Shown here piece by piece: positions 6,582 through 15,226 of a stretch of 21,399 bases of DNA (the stretch's first letter is position 1; each line of letters begins with the position of its first letter). The notes beneath the pieces are model-generated. The model made no database searches, was not told the origin of the DNA, and saw only the letters and a list, made by a program, of their open reading frames with translations. Location of the stretch: the NCBI GenBank assembly GCA_050331695.1, contig JBHJGP010000027.1:1-21399 (forward strand), given 5' to 3'. Position numbers and translations under genes: made by a program. This stretch comes from JBHJGP01 sp050331695. GTDB lineage: Bacteria > Pseudomonadota > Alphaproteobacteria > Geminicoccales > Geminicoccaceae.

Positions 6582-7407
6582 AGTCATCGAAACGGAACCC
6601 ACCCCCCAATCCGCCGGTCGGTTGTAGGGCCACCAAACGCCCGTTGGGTAGGGTCTGGCGCGACCAGCTCACTGATGCGGCGTCGAGCGATGCCAGCGTC
6701 CAATCCGGCGCCAACAGCTCCGCGAATCGATTGAGCTGGGAGCTGCCGAAGAAATGCATCGGTACGACGACGCTCGGGCGGATCTGGCGGATCACGTCGG
6801 CCATCGCCTGCTGGCTCATGGTGTAGGCGCCGTCGATCGGTGCCAGAACGATGTCGATGATGCCGAGCTCGCCCAGGTGATAGTCGGCGAGCACATGGTG
6901 CAGATGACCCAGATGGGCGATGCACAGATCCTCGATCTCGAAGACGAACATGGAATTGGAGTTGGTCTGGGCGCCGCTGCGGCCATGGACACTGGTCGGC
7001 ACGTTGCGCACCCGGAGGTCCTTCACCTCCACATCATGATCGGCGATCGAATTCAGCGGTCCCCAACCGCGAAGCACATGATCGACCCCGGGCTCGATGA
7101 TCTCGGTAAAATGCGTGCTGTGGGCGTTGTTCATGGTGACGACGTTTGGCGCGAAAGGCGCCCGGTGCAAACCGTTATAGTCGGTGACCGCCGACGCGCC
7201 GGCTCGGGTCTCGATCAAAAACGAGGAATGACCCAGAAAGGTGAGGCGGACCGTTGCCTCGGCCGGCAAGGGTTCTGGCGCGACATTGGTCTGGATCACG
7301 CGGCCTTCCGGCAGGCTCGCGATCGGAAAGCAACCGGCCGCGGCCGGAGCGCTGAGACTGAGAGCTCCGACCACGAGGGCGACAACCGTCATCACGAGCA
7401 GACGCAT
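6580..7407 (-). CDS. Exported metallo-beta-lactamase-fold protein with non-canonical metal motifs
   Basis: This 275-residue protein has an N-terminal signal peptide (hydrophobic 4-20, cleavage after PAAA; Cys26 could alternatively be a weak lipobox). It has a UlaG-like MBL fold: LTFLGHSSFLIET near residue 55, HLGHLHH (165-171), APIDGAYTM (189-197) and VVVPMHFF (213-220). In place of the usual HxHxDH it has NNAHSTHF (93-100), which keeps two histidines but loses the first His and the Asp. The GD that normally follows the fourth ligand is GH. From memory a subfamily with AHSTH and HLGHLHH motifs exists in Proteobacteria, so this is probably a distinct metal site, not decay. The substrate is unknown. 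It is divergent from the AEC transporter. Confidence 0.85.
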   Translation of the reverse strand: MRLLVMTVVALVVGALSLSAPAAAGCFPIASLPEGRVIQTNVAPEPLPAEATVRLTFLGHSSFLIETRAGASAVTDYNGLHRAPFAPNVVTMNNAHSTHFTEIIEPGVDHVLRGWGPLNSIADHDVEVKDLRVRNVPTSVHGRSGAQTNSNSMFVFEIEDLCIAHLGHLHHVLADYHLGELGIIDIVLAPIDGAYTMSQQAMADVIRQIRPSVVVPMHFFGSSQLNRFAELLAPDWTLASLDAASVSWSRQTLPNGRLVALQPTGGLGGGFRFDD

Positions 7408-7458
7408 GGCTGATACCTTCTTCGACCTATCGGTGACACCAAGTTTGAGCTAACTCAC

Positions 7459-7471
7459 ATCGACAGTCGAT
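7459..7471. promoter_or_regulatory. Palindrome in divergent intergenic region
   Basis: ATCGAC and GTCGAT are perfect complements around a single A. The site lies centrally between the MBL-fold gene (start 7407, leftward) and the AEC transporter (start 7567, rightward). A regulator bound here could control both genes. The evidence is symmetry and position only. Confidence 0.3.
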
Positions 7472-7566
7472 CAACTTTGTCAGCTAAAGGGTTGTTGGGG
7501 AAGTCAGGCGCGCCGCGACCTTCTCGACGCTTTTTTGGGCGTTCGCCCGAGCCCAGGAATTGTTAC

Positions 7567-8514
7567 TTGATCGCCATTCTCTCGATCATCGCCCCGGTTT
7601 TCGGCCTCCTGGCCTTCGGTCTGGCCGCCCGGTTCACGCCGGTGTTCGATCGATCGGCGGCCCAGGCCCTGAATTCCTTTGTCTACCACTTCGCCATTCC
7701 GGTGCTGTTGTTCAGAAGCCTGGCCAACAGCGATCTGGATGCGAGTGGCGGTGGTGTGCTGCTGGCGACCTTTTACTCGGGAACGCTGGCGGTTTTCCTC
7801 CTGGGCATGGCCGCGGCCCGGCTCTTCTTCGCCAGGCGTTTCGATCACGTCACCATCCTCGGCTTCGCCGCCACCTTCGGCAACAGCGTGCTGATCGGTA
7901 TTCCGCTGGTGCTCAATGCCTTCGGCGACCGGGGCAGCTTCCCGCTATTCCTGATCATCTCCTTTCACGGCCTGATCCTTTTTTCGGTCGTCACCCTGCT
8001 GCTAGAGATCGGCCAGGGTCAAGGTCAGGGCAGCCAGGCTCTCTTCGCCAAGGTTTTCCGCGGGCTGATCACCAACCCCATCCTGATGAGCCTGATCGTC
8101 GGCGTGATCTACAATCGGCTTGGCTTTGGCCTGGCGCCGATCGTCGACCGCTGGGCCGAGTTGGTGGCTCAAGCCGCCGTCCCCTGCGCTCTGTTCGCCG
8201 CCGGCGCGACACTCAAGGATTTCAAGGTCTCTGAGAATGTGGCGCCGGCGCTGACGATCGTTTTCATCAAGTGCCTGATCCACCCGCTGATCGTCTGGAG
8301 CCTCGGCACGTTCGTTTTCGAACTCAGGCCCTTGTTTCTTCAGGTGGCGGTCCTGATCGCGGCGATGCCCACGGGCGTTAACCCTTACCTGTTCGCCAAT
8401 CGCTACAAGGTCGGTGAGGCCGAGGCCGCGGCGGCGATCAGTATCGGAACACCCCTGTCCCTGCTAACCGTGAGCCTGTTCCTGGCGTTTCTTGGCGTAA
8501 CGGACGGCTTTTGA
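7567..8514 (+). CDS. AEC-family (auxin efflux carrier-type) transporter
   Basis: This is a 315-residue integral membrane carrier of the AEC family, predicted to move small organic anions such as malate or malonate. The frame opens at 7477, but the TTG at 7567 is preferred. It has AGGA at 8-nt spacing and gives the typical start (IAILSIIAPVFGLLAFG) and the usual family length of about 310-320. About ten hydrophobic helices are visible, with the conserved N-terminal NSFVYHFAIPVLLF, an internal GNSVLIGIPLVLNAFG, and the C-terminal LIAAMPTGVNPYLFANRY typical of the family. It heads the rightward run that includes methylmalonyl-CoA mutase, so it may transport a related carboxylate (inference). It is separated from the next gene by 15 nt. 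Confidence 0.9.
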   Translation: MIAILSIIAPVFGLLAFGLAARFTPVFDRSAAQALNSFVYHFAIPVLLFRSLANSDLDASGGGVLLATFYSGTLAVFLLGMAAARLFFARRFDHVTILGFAATFGNSVLIGIPLVLNAFGDRGSFPLFLIISFHGLILFSVVTLLLEIGQGQGQGSQALFAKVFRGLITNPILMSLIVGVIYNRLGFGLAPIVDRWAELVAQAAVPCALFAAGATLKDFKVSENVAPALTIVFIKCLIHPLIVWSLGTFVFELRPLFLQVAVLIAAMPTGVNPYLFANRYKVGEAEAAAAISIGTPLSLLTVSLFLAFLGVTDGF

Positions 8515-8529
8515 GTTATCCTGTCGCCC

Positions 8530-9294
8530 ATGGATCAACCCATCGAAGAAAAGCCGCTCCGCGTCGCCATGTGGTCCGGGCCGCGCAACATCTCGACCGC
8601 TATGATGCGGGCTTGGGAGAACCGGGCCGACACGGCGGTCTGGGACGAGCCGCTCTACGCCTACTACTTGAAAGCGACGGGCGCGGACCATCCGCTGGCC
8701 AGTGAAATCATCGATCACTACGAGACCGACTGGCGCCGGGTCGTGGACGCTTGTCTGGGTCCGGTGCCGGGCGGGCGAAAAATCTTCTTCCAGAAGCACA
8801 TGACCCACCACGTTCTCGATGAGATGAGCCTCGATTGGCTTGCCGGCTTGTCCCATGTCTTCTTAATGCGCCGGCCGGACCAGGTGATCGCATCCTACGC
8901 CGCGGCACGCGATCGCTTTACCGTCCAGGATATCGGTATTCTTCAGCAGGACCGGCTTTTCGATCGGATCCGGGTTCTCACCGGCAAACCCCCACCGGTG
9001 ATCGACTGTGACGACGTGCTGGCGAACCCGGAAGGTTTGCTCCGGGCTCTGTGCGCGGCGCTTTCGGTTGCCTTCGATCCGGCCATGCTGAGTTGGCCTT
9101 CCGGGCGACGGCAGACCGACGGTATCTGGGCGAGCCATTGGTATGCCAATGTGGAACGGTCGACCGGCTTCTCGCCCCGACCTGAGGTTGACCGAAAGGT
9201 GCCGGAGGCGTTGATCGCCATGGCGGAACACTGCTGGCCATTCTATGAACGGCTTCACGGCGTTCGTCTCAGAGCGGAGACCCTCCAAAGATGA
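8530..9294 (+). CDS. Sulfotransferase-like (P-loop PAPS-binding type) protein
   Basis: This 254-residue cytoplasmic protein begins with a beta-strand and WSGPRNIST (residues 15-23), the form of 5'-phosphosulfate-binding loop found in bacterial sulfotransferase-like proteins. VFLMRRPDQVIASY follows mid-protein, matching the second conserved element (the RDP-type 3'-phosphate site). Homologues are often annotated as sulfotransferase family and may sit beside branched-chain amino acid genes. The true acceptor is unknown. Its stop overlaps the next ATG by four bases (9291-9294), indicating translational coupling. Confidence 0.75.
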   Translation: MDQPIEEKPLRVAMWSGPRNISTAMMRAWENRADTAVWDEPLYAYYLKATGADHPLASEIIDHYETDWRRVVDACLGPVPGGRKIFFQKHMTHHVLDEMSLDWLAGLSHVFLMRRPDQVIASYAAARDRFTVQDIGILQQDRLFDRIRVLTGKPPPVIDCDDVLANPEGLLRALCAALSVAFDPAMLSWPSGRRQTDGIWASHWYANVERSTGFSPRPEVDRKVPEALIAMAEHCWPFYERLHGVRLRAETLQR

Positions 9295-10118
9295 GGTTTT
9301 TTCGTTGCGTCTCGTTGGTCATCGGCTTCTGGGCACTGCCGGTCCATGCCGACGGTGACTGCGGCTGGCCATCTCCCTGCGAGGTCGAGGGCGGCCAATA
9401 TCTCGCCCAGACGCCATCGGATTGGGATGGCGAAGCCTCCCTGCCGGTGGTGGTCTTCTTTCACGGATGGTCGTCCTCGGCCGAGGCGATGATGAAAAGC
9501 CAGCGGCTGGTCGACGCGATCCTCGGCGGTGGTGCTCTCTTCGTGGCGCCGGACGGTGTGCGCGGCGGCAGCGGACGTAAGAGTTGGAGCCATGTCGGCT
9601 CGCCGGCGCGGAACCGAGACGAATTGCCCTTCATCGATGCGGTGATCGCCGACGTGACCAAACGCTGGCCGACATCCGCGAACCGCATGCTGATCGCCGG
9701 TTTCAGCCAGGGCGGCTCGATGGTCTGGGACGTCGCCTGTTACCGCGGCGCCCGCTACGGTCGATACCTGTCGTTCAGCGGCGGCTTTTGGGATCCCTTG
9801 CCCGAGGACTGTCCCGCCGGCCCGGTCGATCTCCTCCACTTTCACGGCACCGCGGACACGGTTGTGCCGATGGAGGGCCGGCCGCTCGGCGGACGCAGGC
9901 ACCAGGGTGATATTCTCGAGGGTATGAAACGGTGGCATGCGGCCAATAGCTGCCCGGCAACGCCCCAAGACCAGCAAAACCTTGGTGTTTTGGCTTGTGA
10001 CGTTTGGGACGACTGCGAGGCGGGCCGTTTGAAACTTTGCATCCATGATGGCGGCCACGAGTTCCAGGCCCGCTGGTTGAGGCGAGAAGTCGAGGCGCTC
10101 GCCGAAGGGACAGGTTAG
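9291..10118 (+). CDS. Exported PHB-depolymerase/LpqC-like esterase
   Basis: This is a 275-residue alpha/beta hydrolase with a signal peptide (cleavage after VHA, residue 20). The catalytic triad is readable: Ser139 in GFSQGG, Asp189 in HGTADTVVP and His256 in DGGHEF. The oxyanion-region strand is VVVFFHGW. Several cysteines in the mature chain (24, 30, 150, 174, 221, 236, 242, 250) suit disulfides in the periplasm. The family cleaves poly(3-hydroxybutyrate) oligomers, feruloyl or acetyl esters. With phaB 9 kb away and mutAB downstream, a role releasing short hydroxyacids is plausible but unproven. It starts inside the upstream stop and is followed by mutA after 7 nt. Confidence 0.85.
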   Translation: MRFFRCVSLVIGFWALPVHADGDCGWPSPCEVEGGQYLAQTPSDWDGEASLPVVVFFHGWSSSAEAMMKSQRLVDAILGGGALFVAPDGVRGGSGRKSWSHVGSPARNRDELPFIDAVIADVTKRWPTSANRMLIAGFSQGGSMVWDVACYRGARYGRYLSFSGGFWDPLPEDCPAGPVDLLHFHGTADTVVPMEGRPLGGRRHQGDILEGMKRWHAANSCPATPQDQQNLGVLACDVWDDCEAGRLKLCIHDGGHEFQARWLRREVEALAEGTG

Positions 10119-10125
10119 GGCGGCC

Positions 10126-12042
10126 ATGGCAGAGCGGGTCATGACCTTCGCCAACGGTTTCCCAGAGCCCAGCGAGCAGGCGTGGCGGGCCATGGTGGAC
10201 CGAGGTCTGAAGGGTTCCTCCTTCGAGGAAACACTTGTCCGCAAAACCGATGATGGCCTGGATATTCAGCCGCTTTACACGAGCTCCGATCTTCCCGCCG
10301 GAACCGGGGTCGCACCCGGGCGCCGGACGCCGACCTGGCGGATCGAGCAATGCCATGATCACCCAAGCCCCGACGCCTGCAACCGACGGATCCTGGACGA
10401 TCTGACTGGCGGTGCCGAGGCCATCCGTCTGGTGGTGGGCTCGATCGACCATCCCGGCCTGTTGATCGCCGACCAGAGCGACCTGGAGCATGGTCTTGAC
10501 GGGGTCCTGCTCGAGGCGGTTTCGATCAATATCGACGCCGGGCCCGAGACGGGACGCCTGGCCGAACTCTATCTCGATCTCTTGAGCCGCCGCGGTTTCA
10601 CGGGCGATGCGATCAGTGGTTCGCTCGGTTTCGATCCGATCGGCTGCCTGGCGCGCTTCGGCCGCTACCCGCTTGATCTGCCGACCGCCTGCGACCAGGC
10701 GATCGACGCCGCCATGGGCACGGCGGAACTGCATCCAAGGCTCCAGTCTTTGATGGTGGATCTCCGCCCTTACCACGATGCGGGCGCGAGCCGGGCCGAT
10801 ATGCTGGCGATCCTGCTTTCGGCGATGGTCATGTGGTTGAGAGCGGGCGAGCGCCGATCGCTCGATCCCGAGAAACTGTTCCGCCAGCTGCGCGTGCTAA
10901 TACCGGTCGACTGCGATTTCTTTGACAGCATGGCTAGCGTGCGGGCAGCGCGACTGATAACGGCACGGCTTGGCCAAGAGGTTGGTGTTCAGGATCCGGA
11001 AGCGTGGTTCGCTGCCGAAACGGCCTGGCGGATGCTCTCGAGGCGAGATGTTCACGTCAATCTGCTGCGCAACACGATCGCCGGCTTCGCTGCCGGTATC
11101 GGCGGCGCCGATAGCGTCACGGTTCGGCCATTCACCGATCGGCTGGGTCTCGCCTCGGGCTTCGCCCAGCGCATGGCCCGCAACACGCAGCATCTCTTGC
11201 TGGAGGAAAGCCATCTGGGTCGCGTCGCCGATCCGGCCGCCGGCTCCTTTGCGATCGAGCACCGGACCGAGAGCCTGGCGGCGTTGGCTTGGTCGGTCTT
11301 TCGGGAGATCGAAGGTCAAGGCGGGCTTGACCAGGCTTTGAGGGAAGGCTGGTTGCAAGGCAGGCTCGAGGTCAGCCGGAAGGCGAGGTCTGACCGACTT
11401 TCCCGAGACGTGGACGGGCTTATCGGCATCAACATGTTCGCGGATCTGAGCGAAAAAGCTGTGCCGATCGAGCCTTGTGATCGCGCCCGCCTGCTGGAGG
11501 CTTACGGATCGCGGGTCAGGCAAATCAAGCCGGCGGCCGAGATGACGCCCTTGCCGAGGCAGGCTTTGGCCGAACCGTTCGAGGCGCTCCGCGACCGGGC
11601 GGATGCTTTCGAGGCGAGGCACGGCGAGCGCCCGAAAGTGTTCGTCTTTCCCTTCGGGACCGAGGCGGAAAGTCATGCGAGGATGCGGTTTTTGCAGGGC
11701 CTTATGGCGACGGGCGGCATCGACGTCGAACGGGGCGGCGGCTTCGATGACGCTGAAACCACCGATGCGCCCTGGCGCGATCGGCGTTCTCCGATCGCCG
11801 TTCTCAACAGCGTCGACGAAACCCATCGGGCCCTGGCCGAGACCACGGCTCGTGGTTTGAAGGAAGCCGGTGCCAGGGCCGTTTATCTCGTCCTTGAGCC
11901 TGAGATAGACGAGGCGCGCTGGGATGACGAAGGCTGGCGGGCTGCAGGCATCGATGGCTTCATTCACGAGCGGGTTGATCGGATCGCATTGCTGACGGCG
12001 ATCCACGATCAACTGGCTCCTGATGCGGAGATCGTTCCATGA
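10126..12042 (+). CDS. mutA: Methylmalonyl-CoA mutase small (beta) subunit
   Basis: This is a 638-residue non-catalytic partner of MutB. It has the mutase TIM-barrel arrangement (FEETLVRKTDDGLDIQPLY near the start, then WRIEQCHDHPS, VHVNLLRNTIAGFAAGIGGADSVTVRPF and ARNTQHLLLEESHLGRVADPAAGSFAIE). The C-terminal domain is cobalamin-like but lacks the DxHxxG cobalt-ligand motif, reading FPFGTEAESHARMRFL where GxDGHDRG would be. That absence is normal for the small subunit. The start at 10126 is likely; ATG 10141 is an alternative. Its stop overlaps the mutB start (ATGA at 12039-12042), consistent with one-to-one synthesis of the heterodimer. Confidence 0.92.
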   Translation: MAERVMTFANGFPEPSEQAWRAMVDRGLKGSSFEETLVRKTDDGLDIQPLYTSSDLPAGTGVAPGRRTPTWRIEQCHDHPSPDACNRRILDDLTGGAEAIRLVVGSIDHPGLLIADQSDLEHGLDGVLLEAVSINIDAGPETGRLAELYLDLLSRRGFTGDAISGSLGFDPIGCLARFGRYPLDLPTACDQAIDAAMGTAELHPRLQSLMVDLRPYHDAGASRADMLAILLSAMVMWLRAGERRSLDPEKLFRQLRVLIPVDCDFFDSMASVRAARLITARLGQEVGVQDPEAWFAAETAWRMLSRRDVHVNLLRNTIAGFAAGIGGADSVTVRPFTDRLGLASGFAQRMARNTQHLLLEESHLGRVADPAAGSFAIEHRTESLAALAWSVFREIEGQGGLDQALREGWLQGRLEVSRKARSDRLSRDVDGLIGINMFADLSEKAVPIEPCDRARLLEAYGSRVRQIKPAAEMTPLPRQALAEPFEALRDRADAFEARHGERPKVFVFPFGTEAESHARMRFLQGLMATGGIDVERGGGFDDAETTDAPWRDRRSPIAVLNSVDETHRALAETTARGLKEAGARAVYLVLEPEIDEARWDDEGWRAAGIDGFIHERVDRIALLTAIHDQLAPDAEIVP

Positions 12043-14192
12043 CGCGGATCCCCGATTTTTCGAGCGTTCCCTGGTCGCGGCCAGAGGCGGACCTCGCCAC
12101 AGACCCGGGCGGATCGTGGACAGCGCCCGAGGGGATCGAGATCAAGCCTCGTTATGGCCCGGACGATGTGGAGGGCCTCGATTTCCTCAAAACCTATCCA
12201 GGCCTCCCACCCTATGTGCGGGGGCCCTATCCGACCATGTACGTCAACCAGCCCTGGACCGTTCGCCAGTATGCGGGCTTCTCAACGGCGGAAGAATCAA
12301 ACGCGTTCTACCGGCGCAATCTGGCGGCCGGTCAGAAAGGGTTGTCGATCGCGTTCGATCTGGCGACGCACCGGGGTTATGACAGCGACCATCCCCGGGT
12401 GGCGGGCGACGTCGGCATGGCCGGCGTGGCGATCGATTCCATTCTCGACATGCGGACCTTGTTCGACGGGATCCCACTCGATCAGATGAGTGTGTCGATG
12501 ACGATGAACGGCGCGGTGCTTCCTGTCCTGGCGTTGTTCATCGTCGCCGGCGAGGAGCAGGGCGTCGAGCACAAACGGCTTTCCGGGACCATTCAGAACG
12601 CCATTCTGAAAGAGTTCATGGTCCGCAATACCTATATCTTTCCGCCCGAGCCCTCGATGCGGATCGTCTCGGATATCATCGCCTACACTGCCGCCGATAT
12701 GCCCCGGATCACCTCGAAAAGCATCTCCGGTTATCACATGCAGGAGGCGGGGGCGACGGCCGACCTGGAGCTGGCCTATACCTTGGCCGACGGCGTCGAA
12801 TACATCCGCGCGGGCATCGATGCCGGGCTCGATATCGACAGTTTCGCGCCGCGTCTCTCCTTCTTCTGGGCGATCGGCATGAACCACTTCATGGAAGTGG
12901 CGAAACTGCGGGCGGCCCGGATGCTCTGGGCCAAGCTGCTCCAACAATTCAACCCGCAGAACCCGAAGTCCTCGTGTCTGCGGACCCACTGCCAGACCTC
13001 CGGATGGTCGCTGACCGCCCAGGACGTCTTCACCAATGTGATGCGCACCTGCATCGAGGCGATGGCCGCCACCCAGGGCCACACCCAGTCGCTTCACACC
13101 AACTCGTTCGACGAGGCGTTGGCGCTGCCGACTGATTTCTCGGCCCGGATCGCCCGCAACACGCAGTTGGTCCTGCAACAGGAAAGCGGCACCACCAGCC
13201 CGATCGATCCCTGGGGCGGCAGCTACTATGTCGAGCGGCTGACCCATGACCTGGCGGCCAAAGCCTGGGCGCATATTGAGGAGGTCGAAGACGAGGGCGG
13301 CATGGCCAAGGCGATTGAAGCCGGGATCCCTAAGCTTCGTATCGAGGAGGCCGCGACCCGCACCCAGGCGCGGATTGACAGCGGTCAGCAGGCGGTCATC
13401 GGCGTCAACAAGTTCCGGGTCGATGACGATCTGGAGATCGATATCCATCGGGTGGACAATAGCGCCGTCCGACGCACGCAGATTGAAAAGCTGGAGAAAC
13501 TGCGGGCGGGTCGGGACGAGGACGCCTGCGGGCGGGCGTTGGAATCATTGGCGAAGGCGGCGGAGAGCGGCGAAGGCAATCTTCTGGAGCTGAGCGTCGA
13601 GGCCGGGCGGGCCCATGCTAGCGTCGGTGAGATGACGGCAGCGATGGAACGGGCTTTCGGCAGGCATCAGGCCGAAATCCGATCCATCTCCGGGGTTTAT
13701 GCCAGGGAGGCGGGCATGTCTCAAGCGATCGACAAGGCTAGGCAAGAGGTCGAGGATTTCGCCGTCAATGATGGAAGACGGCCGCGGATCCTGGTCGCCA
13801 AAATGGGCCAGGACGGCCATGACCGCGGCCAGAAGGTGATCGCCACCGCCTTCGCTGACCTGGGTTTCGATGTCGATATCGGTCCGCTCTTCCAGACTCC
13901 GGAAGAAGCGGCGCGCCAAGCCGTGGAGAATGACGTTCACATCATCGGCGCCAGCTCGCTGGCGGCCGGCCATCTGAGCTTGGTGCCGGCGTTGCGCCAG
14001 GAATTGAAGCGCCTCGGCCGGGAGGACATCATGATCGTGGTCGGCGGCGTGGTGCCGCCTCAGGACTTCGATGCGGTCTTCGCAGCAGGCGCGGCCGCGA
14101 TCTTTCCGCCGGGTACGGCGATCGCCGAAGCGGCATCCGATCTGATCACCAAGCTGAACGAACGGCTCGGTTACGTCTCCGAGGCGGCGTGA
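12039..14192 (+). CDS. mutB: Methylmalonyl-CoA mutase large (alpha) subunit
   Basis: This 717-residue catalytic subunit interconverts (R)-methylmalonyl-CoA and succinyl-CoA by an adenosylcobalamin radical mechanism. Visible hallmarks are YPTMYVNQPWTVRQYAGFST (about 63-82, substrate channel with the family tyrosine), FDLATHRGYDSDH, HCQTSGWSLTAQD, and ARNTQLVLQQESG. The C-terminal B12 domain contains DGHDRG at 592-597, where His594 supplies the lower cobalt ligand, followed by later IIGASSLAAGH and VVGGVVPPQD. Length matches the family. It overlaps mutA upstream and meaB downstream by four bases each, a tight mutA-mutB-meaB unit for propionyl-CoA assimilation. Confidence 0.97.
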   Translation: MTRIPDFSSVPWSRPEADLATDPGGSWTAPEGIEIKPRYGPDDVEGLDFLKTYPGLPPYVRGPYPTMYVNQPWTVRQYAGFSTAEESNAFYRRNLAAGQKGLSIAFDLATHRGYDSDHPRVAGDVGMAGVAIDSILDMRTLFDGIPLDQMSVSMTMNGAVLPVLALFIVAGEEQGVEHKRLSGTIQNAILKEFMVRNTYIFPPEPSMRIVSDIIAYTAADMPRITSKSISGYHMQEAGATADLELAYTLADGVEYIRAGIDAGLDIDSFAPRLSFFWAIGMNHFMEVAKLRAARMLWAKLLQQFNPQNPKSSCLRTHCQTSGWSLTAQDVFTNVMRTCIEAMAATQGHTQSLHTNSFDEALALPTDFSARIARNTQLVLQQESGTTSPIDPWGGSYYVERLTHDLAAKAWAHIEEVEDEGGMAKAIEAGIPKLRIEEAATRTQARIDSGQQAVIGVNKFRVDDDLEIDIHRVDNSAVRRTQIEKLEKLRAGRDEDACGRALESLAKAAESGEGNLLELSVEAGRAHASVGEMTAAMERAFGRHQAEIRSISGVYAREAGMSQAIDKARQEVEDFAVNDGRRPRILVAKMGQDGHDRGQKVIATAFADLGFDVDIGPLFQTPEEAARQAVENDVHIIGASSLAAGHLSLVPALRQELKRLGREDIMIVVGGVVPPQDFDAVFAAGAAAIFPPGTAIAEAASDLITKLNERLGYVSEAA

Positions 14193-15208
14193 ACCGACCC
14201 AAAGACCGGACCCAGCCGCACCGATCCGGGCGTCTCGCAGCCGAAGCCTATGTCGAGGGCGTCGCCAAGGGCGACCGATCGGTCTTGGCCCGGGCGATCA
14301 CGCTGATCGAAAGCCAGCGGCCCGATGACCGCGAGCGCGCGCAAGAGGTTCTGGCCGGCCTGGCGCCCGAGGCCGGCGGTTCCGTTCGCCTCGGCGTCAG
14401 CGGCGTTCCCGGCGTCGGCAAAAGCACCTTTCTCGATTGTTTCGGCAGCTATCTGACCGCCCAGGACAAGAGGATTGCGGTACTGGCGGTGGATCCCTCC
14501 AGCCGGCGCACCGGCGGCAGCATCCTCGGCGACAAAACCCGGATGGCGCGACTTTCCGGCGACGACAAAGCCTTCATCCGGCCGTCACCTTCGGCCGGAA
14601 CGCTCGGCGGCGTCGCCCGGGCGACGGCGGAAAGCCTGGTTTTGTGCGAGGCTTTCGGCGCGGAGGTGGTGATCGTCGAGACCGTCGGTGTCGGGCAGTC
14701 CGAGACCCTGGTCTCCGACATGGTCGATTGTTTTCTTCTTCTCATGCTGCCGGGTGCCGGCGACGAGCTCCAGGGCATCAAGAAGGGCGTTCTTGAACTT
14801 GCCGACATTGTCATCGTCAACAAGGCGGACGGCGACAATCAGGCCCGAGCCCGGGCCGCCGCCCGCGATTTGGGCGCCGCTCTCCGGCTGCTGACACCCC
14901 AAGAGGCTGACTGGCCGCCGCCGGTCATGACGATCAGCGCTCTCGAGGGCAACGGGATCGCCGAGGTCTGGGACAAAATTGAGGAGCATCAGCGGGTCAT
15001 GCAAGATAATGGCCGCTTCGAGATCCGGCGGTCCGAGCAGGCCAAGCGGTCTCTATGGCGTCTGATTGAACAGGGGCTGATCGAGCAGTTTCGGGCGAAT
15101 CCAGCTATCCGCGCAAAGCTGGAGACCCTCGAGCGCCAGGTGATGGCAGGCGAGATCACGCCCGGCGCCGCGGCGAGCCATCTTCTGGCATTCGAAACCT
15201 TGCCGTGA
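14189..15208 (+). CDS. meaB: MeaB/ArgK-type GTPase chaperone of methylmalonyl-CoA mutase
   Basis: This 339-residue G3E P-loop GTPase gates cofactor loading and protects the mutase from inactivation. Walker A is GVPGVGKST (72-80). VDPSSRRTGGSILGDKTRM, VETVGVGQSE and the NKAD base-specificity motif follow in the expected order, and the C-terminal helical dimerisation arm is present. The GTG at 14189 overlaps the mutB stop (GTGA), so translation is probably coupled. Older annotations call this family LAO/AO transport ATPase ArgK; position beside mutB supports MeaB. Confidence 0.96.
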   Translation: MNRPKDRTQPHRSGRLAAEAYVEGVAKGDRSVLARAITLIESQRPDDRERAQEVLAGLAPEAGGSVRLGVSGVPGVGKSTFLDCFGSYLTAQDKRIAVLAVDPSSRRTGGSILGDKTRMARLSGDDKAFIRPSPSAGTLGGVARATAESLVLCEAFGAEVVIVETVGVGQSETLVSDMVDCFLLLMLPGAGDELQGIKKGVLELADIVIVNKADGDNQARARAAARDLGAALRLLTPQEADWPPPVMTISALEGNGIAEVWDKIEEHQRVMQDNGRFEIRRSEQAKRSLWRLIEQGLIEQFRANPAIRAKLETLERQVMAGEITPGAAASHLLAFETLP

Positions 15209-15226
15209 CCGTTTGATGACACAGTT

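Noticed and set aside
9255..10776. Two long leftward frames opposite the esterase and mutA
   Set aside because: Both overlap well-supported rightward genes with catalytic motifs. They are compositional shadows.
10897..12012. 371-codon leftward open frame opposite mutA
   Set aside because: It is antisense to an unambiguous mutase subunit, with no recognisable protein features.
12297..13448. 383-codon leftward open frame opposite mutB
   Set aside because: It lies wholly inside mutB on the other strand. High G/C leaves antisense frames open, and it shows no domain or start signals.
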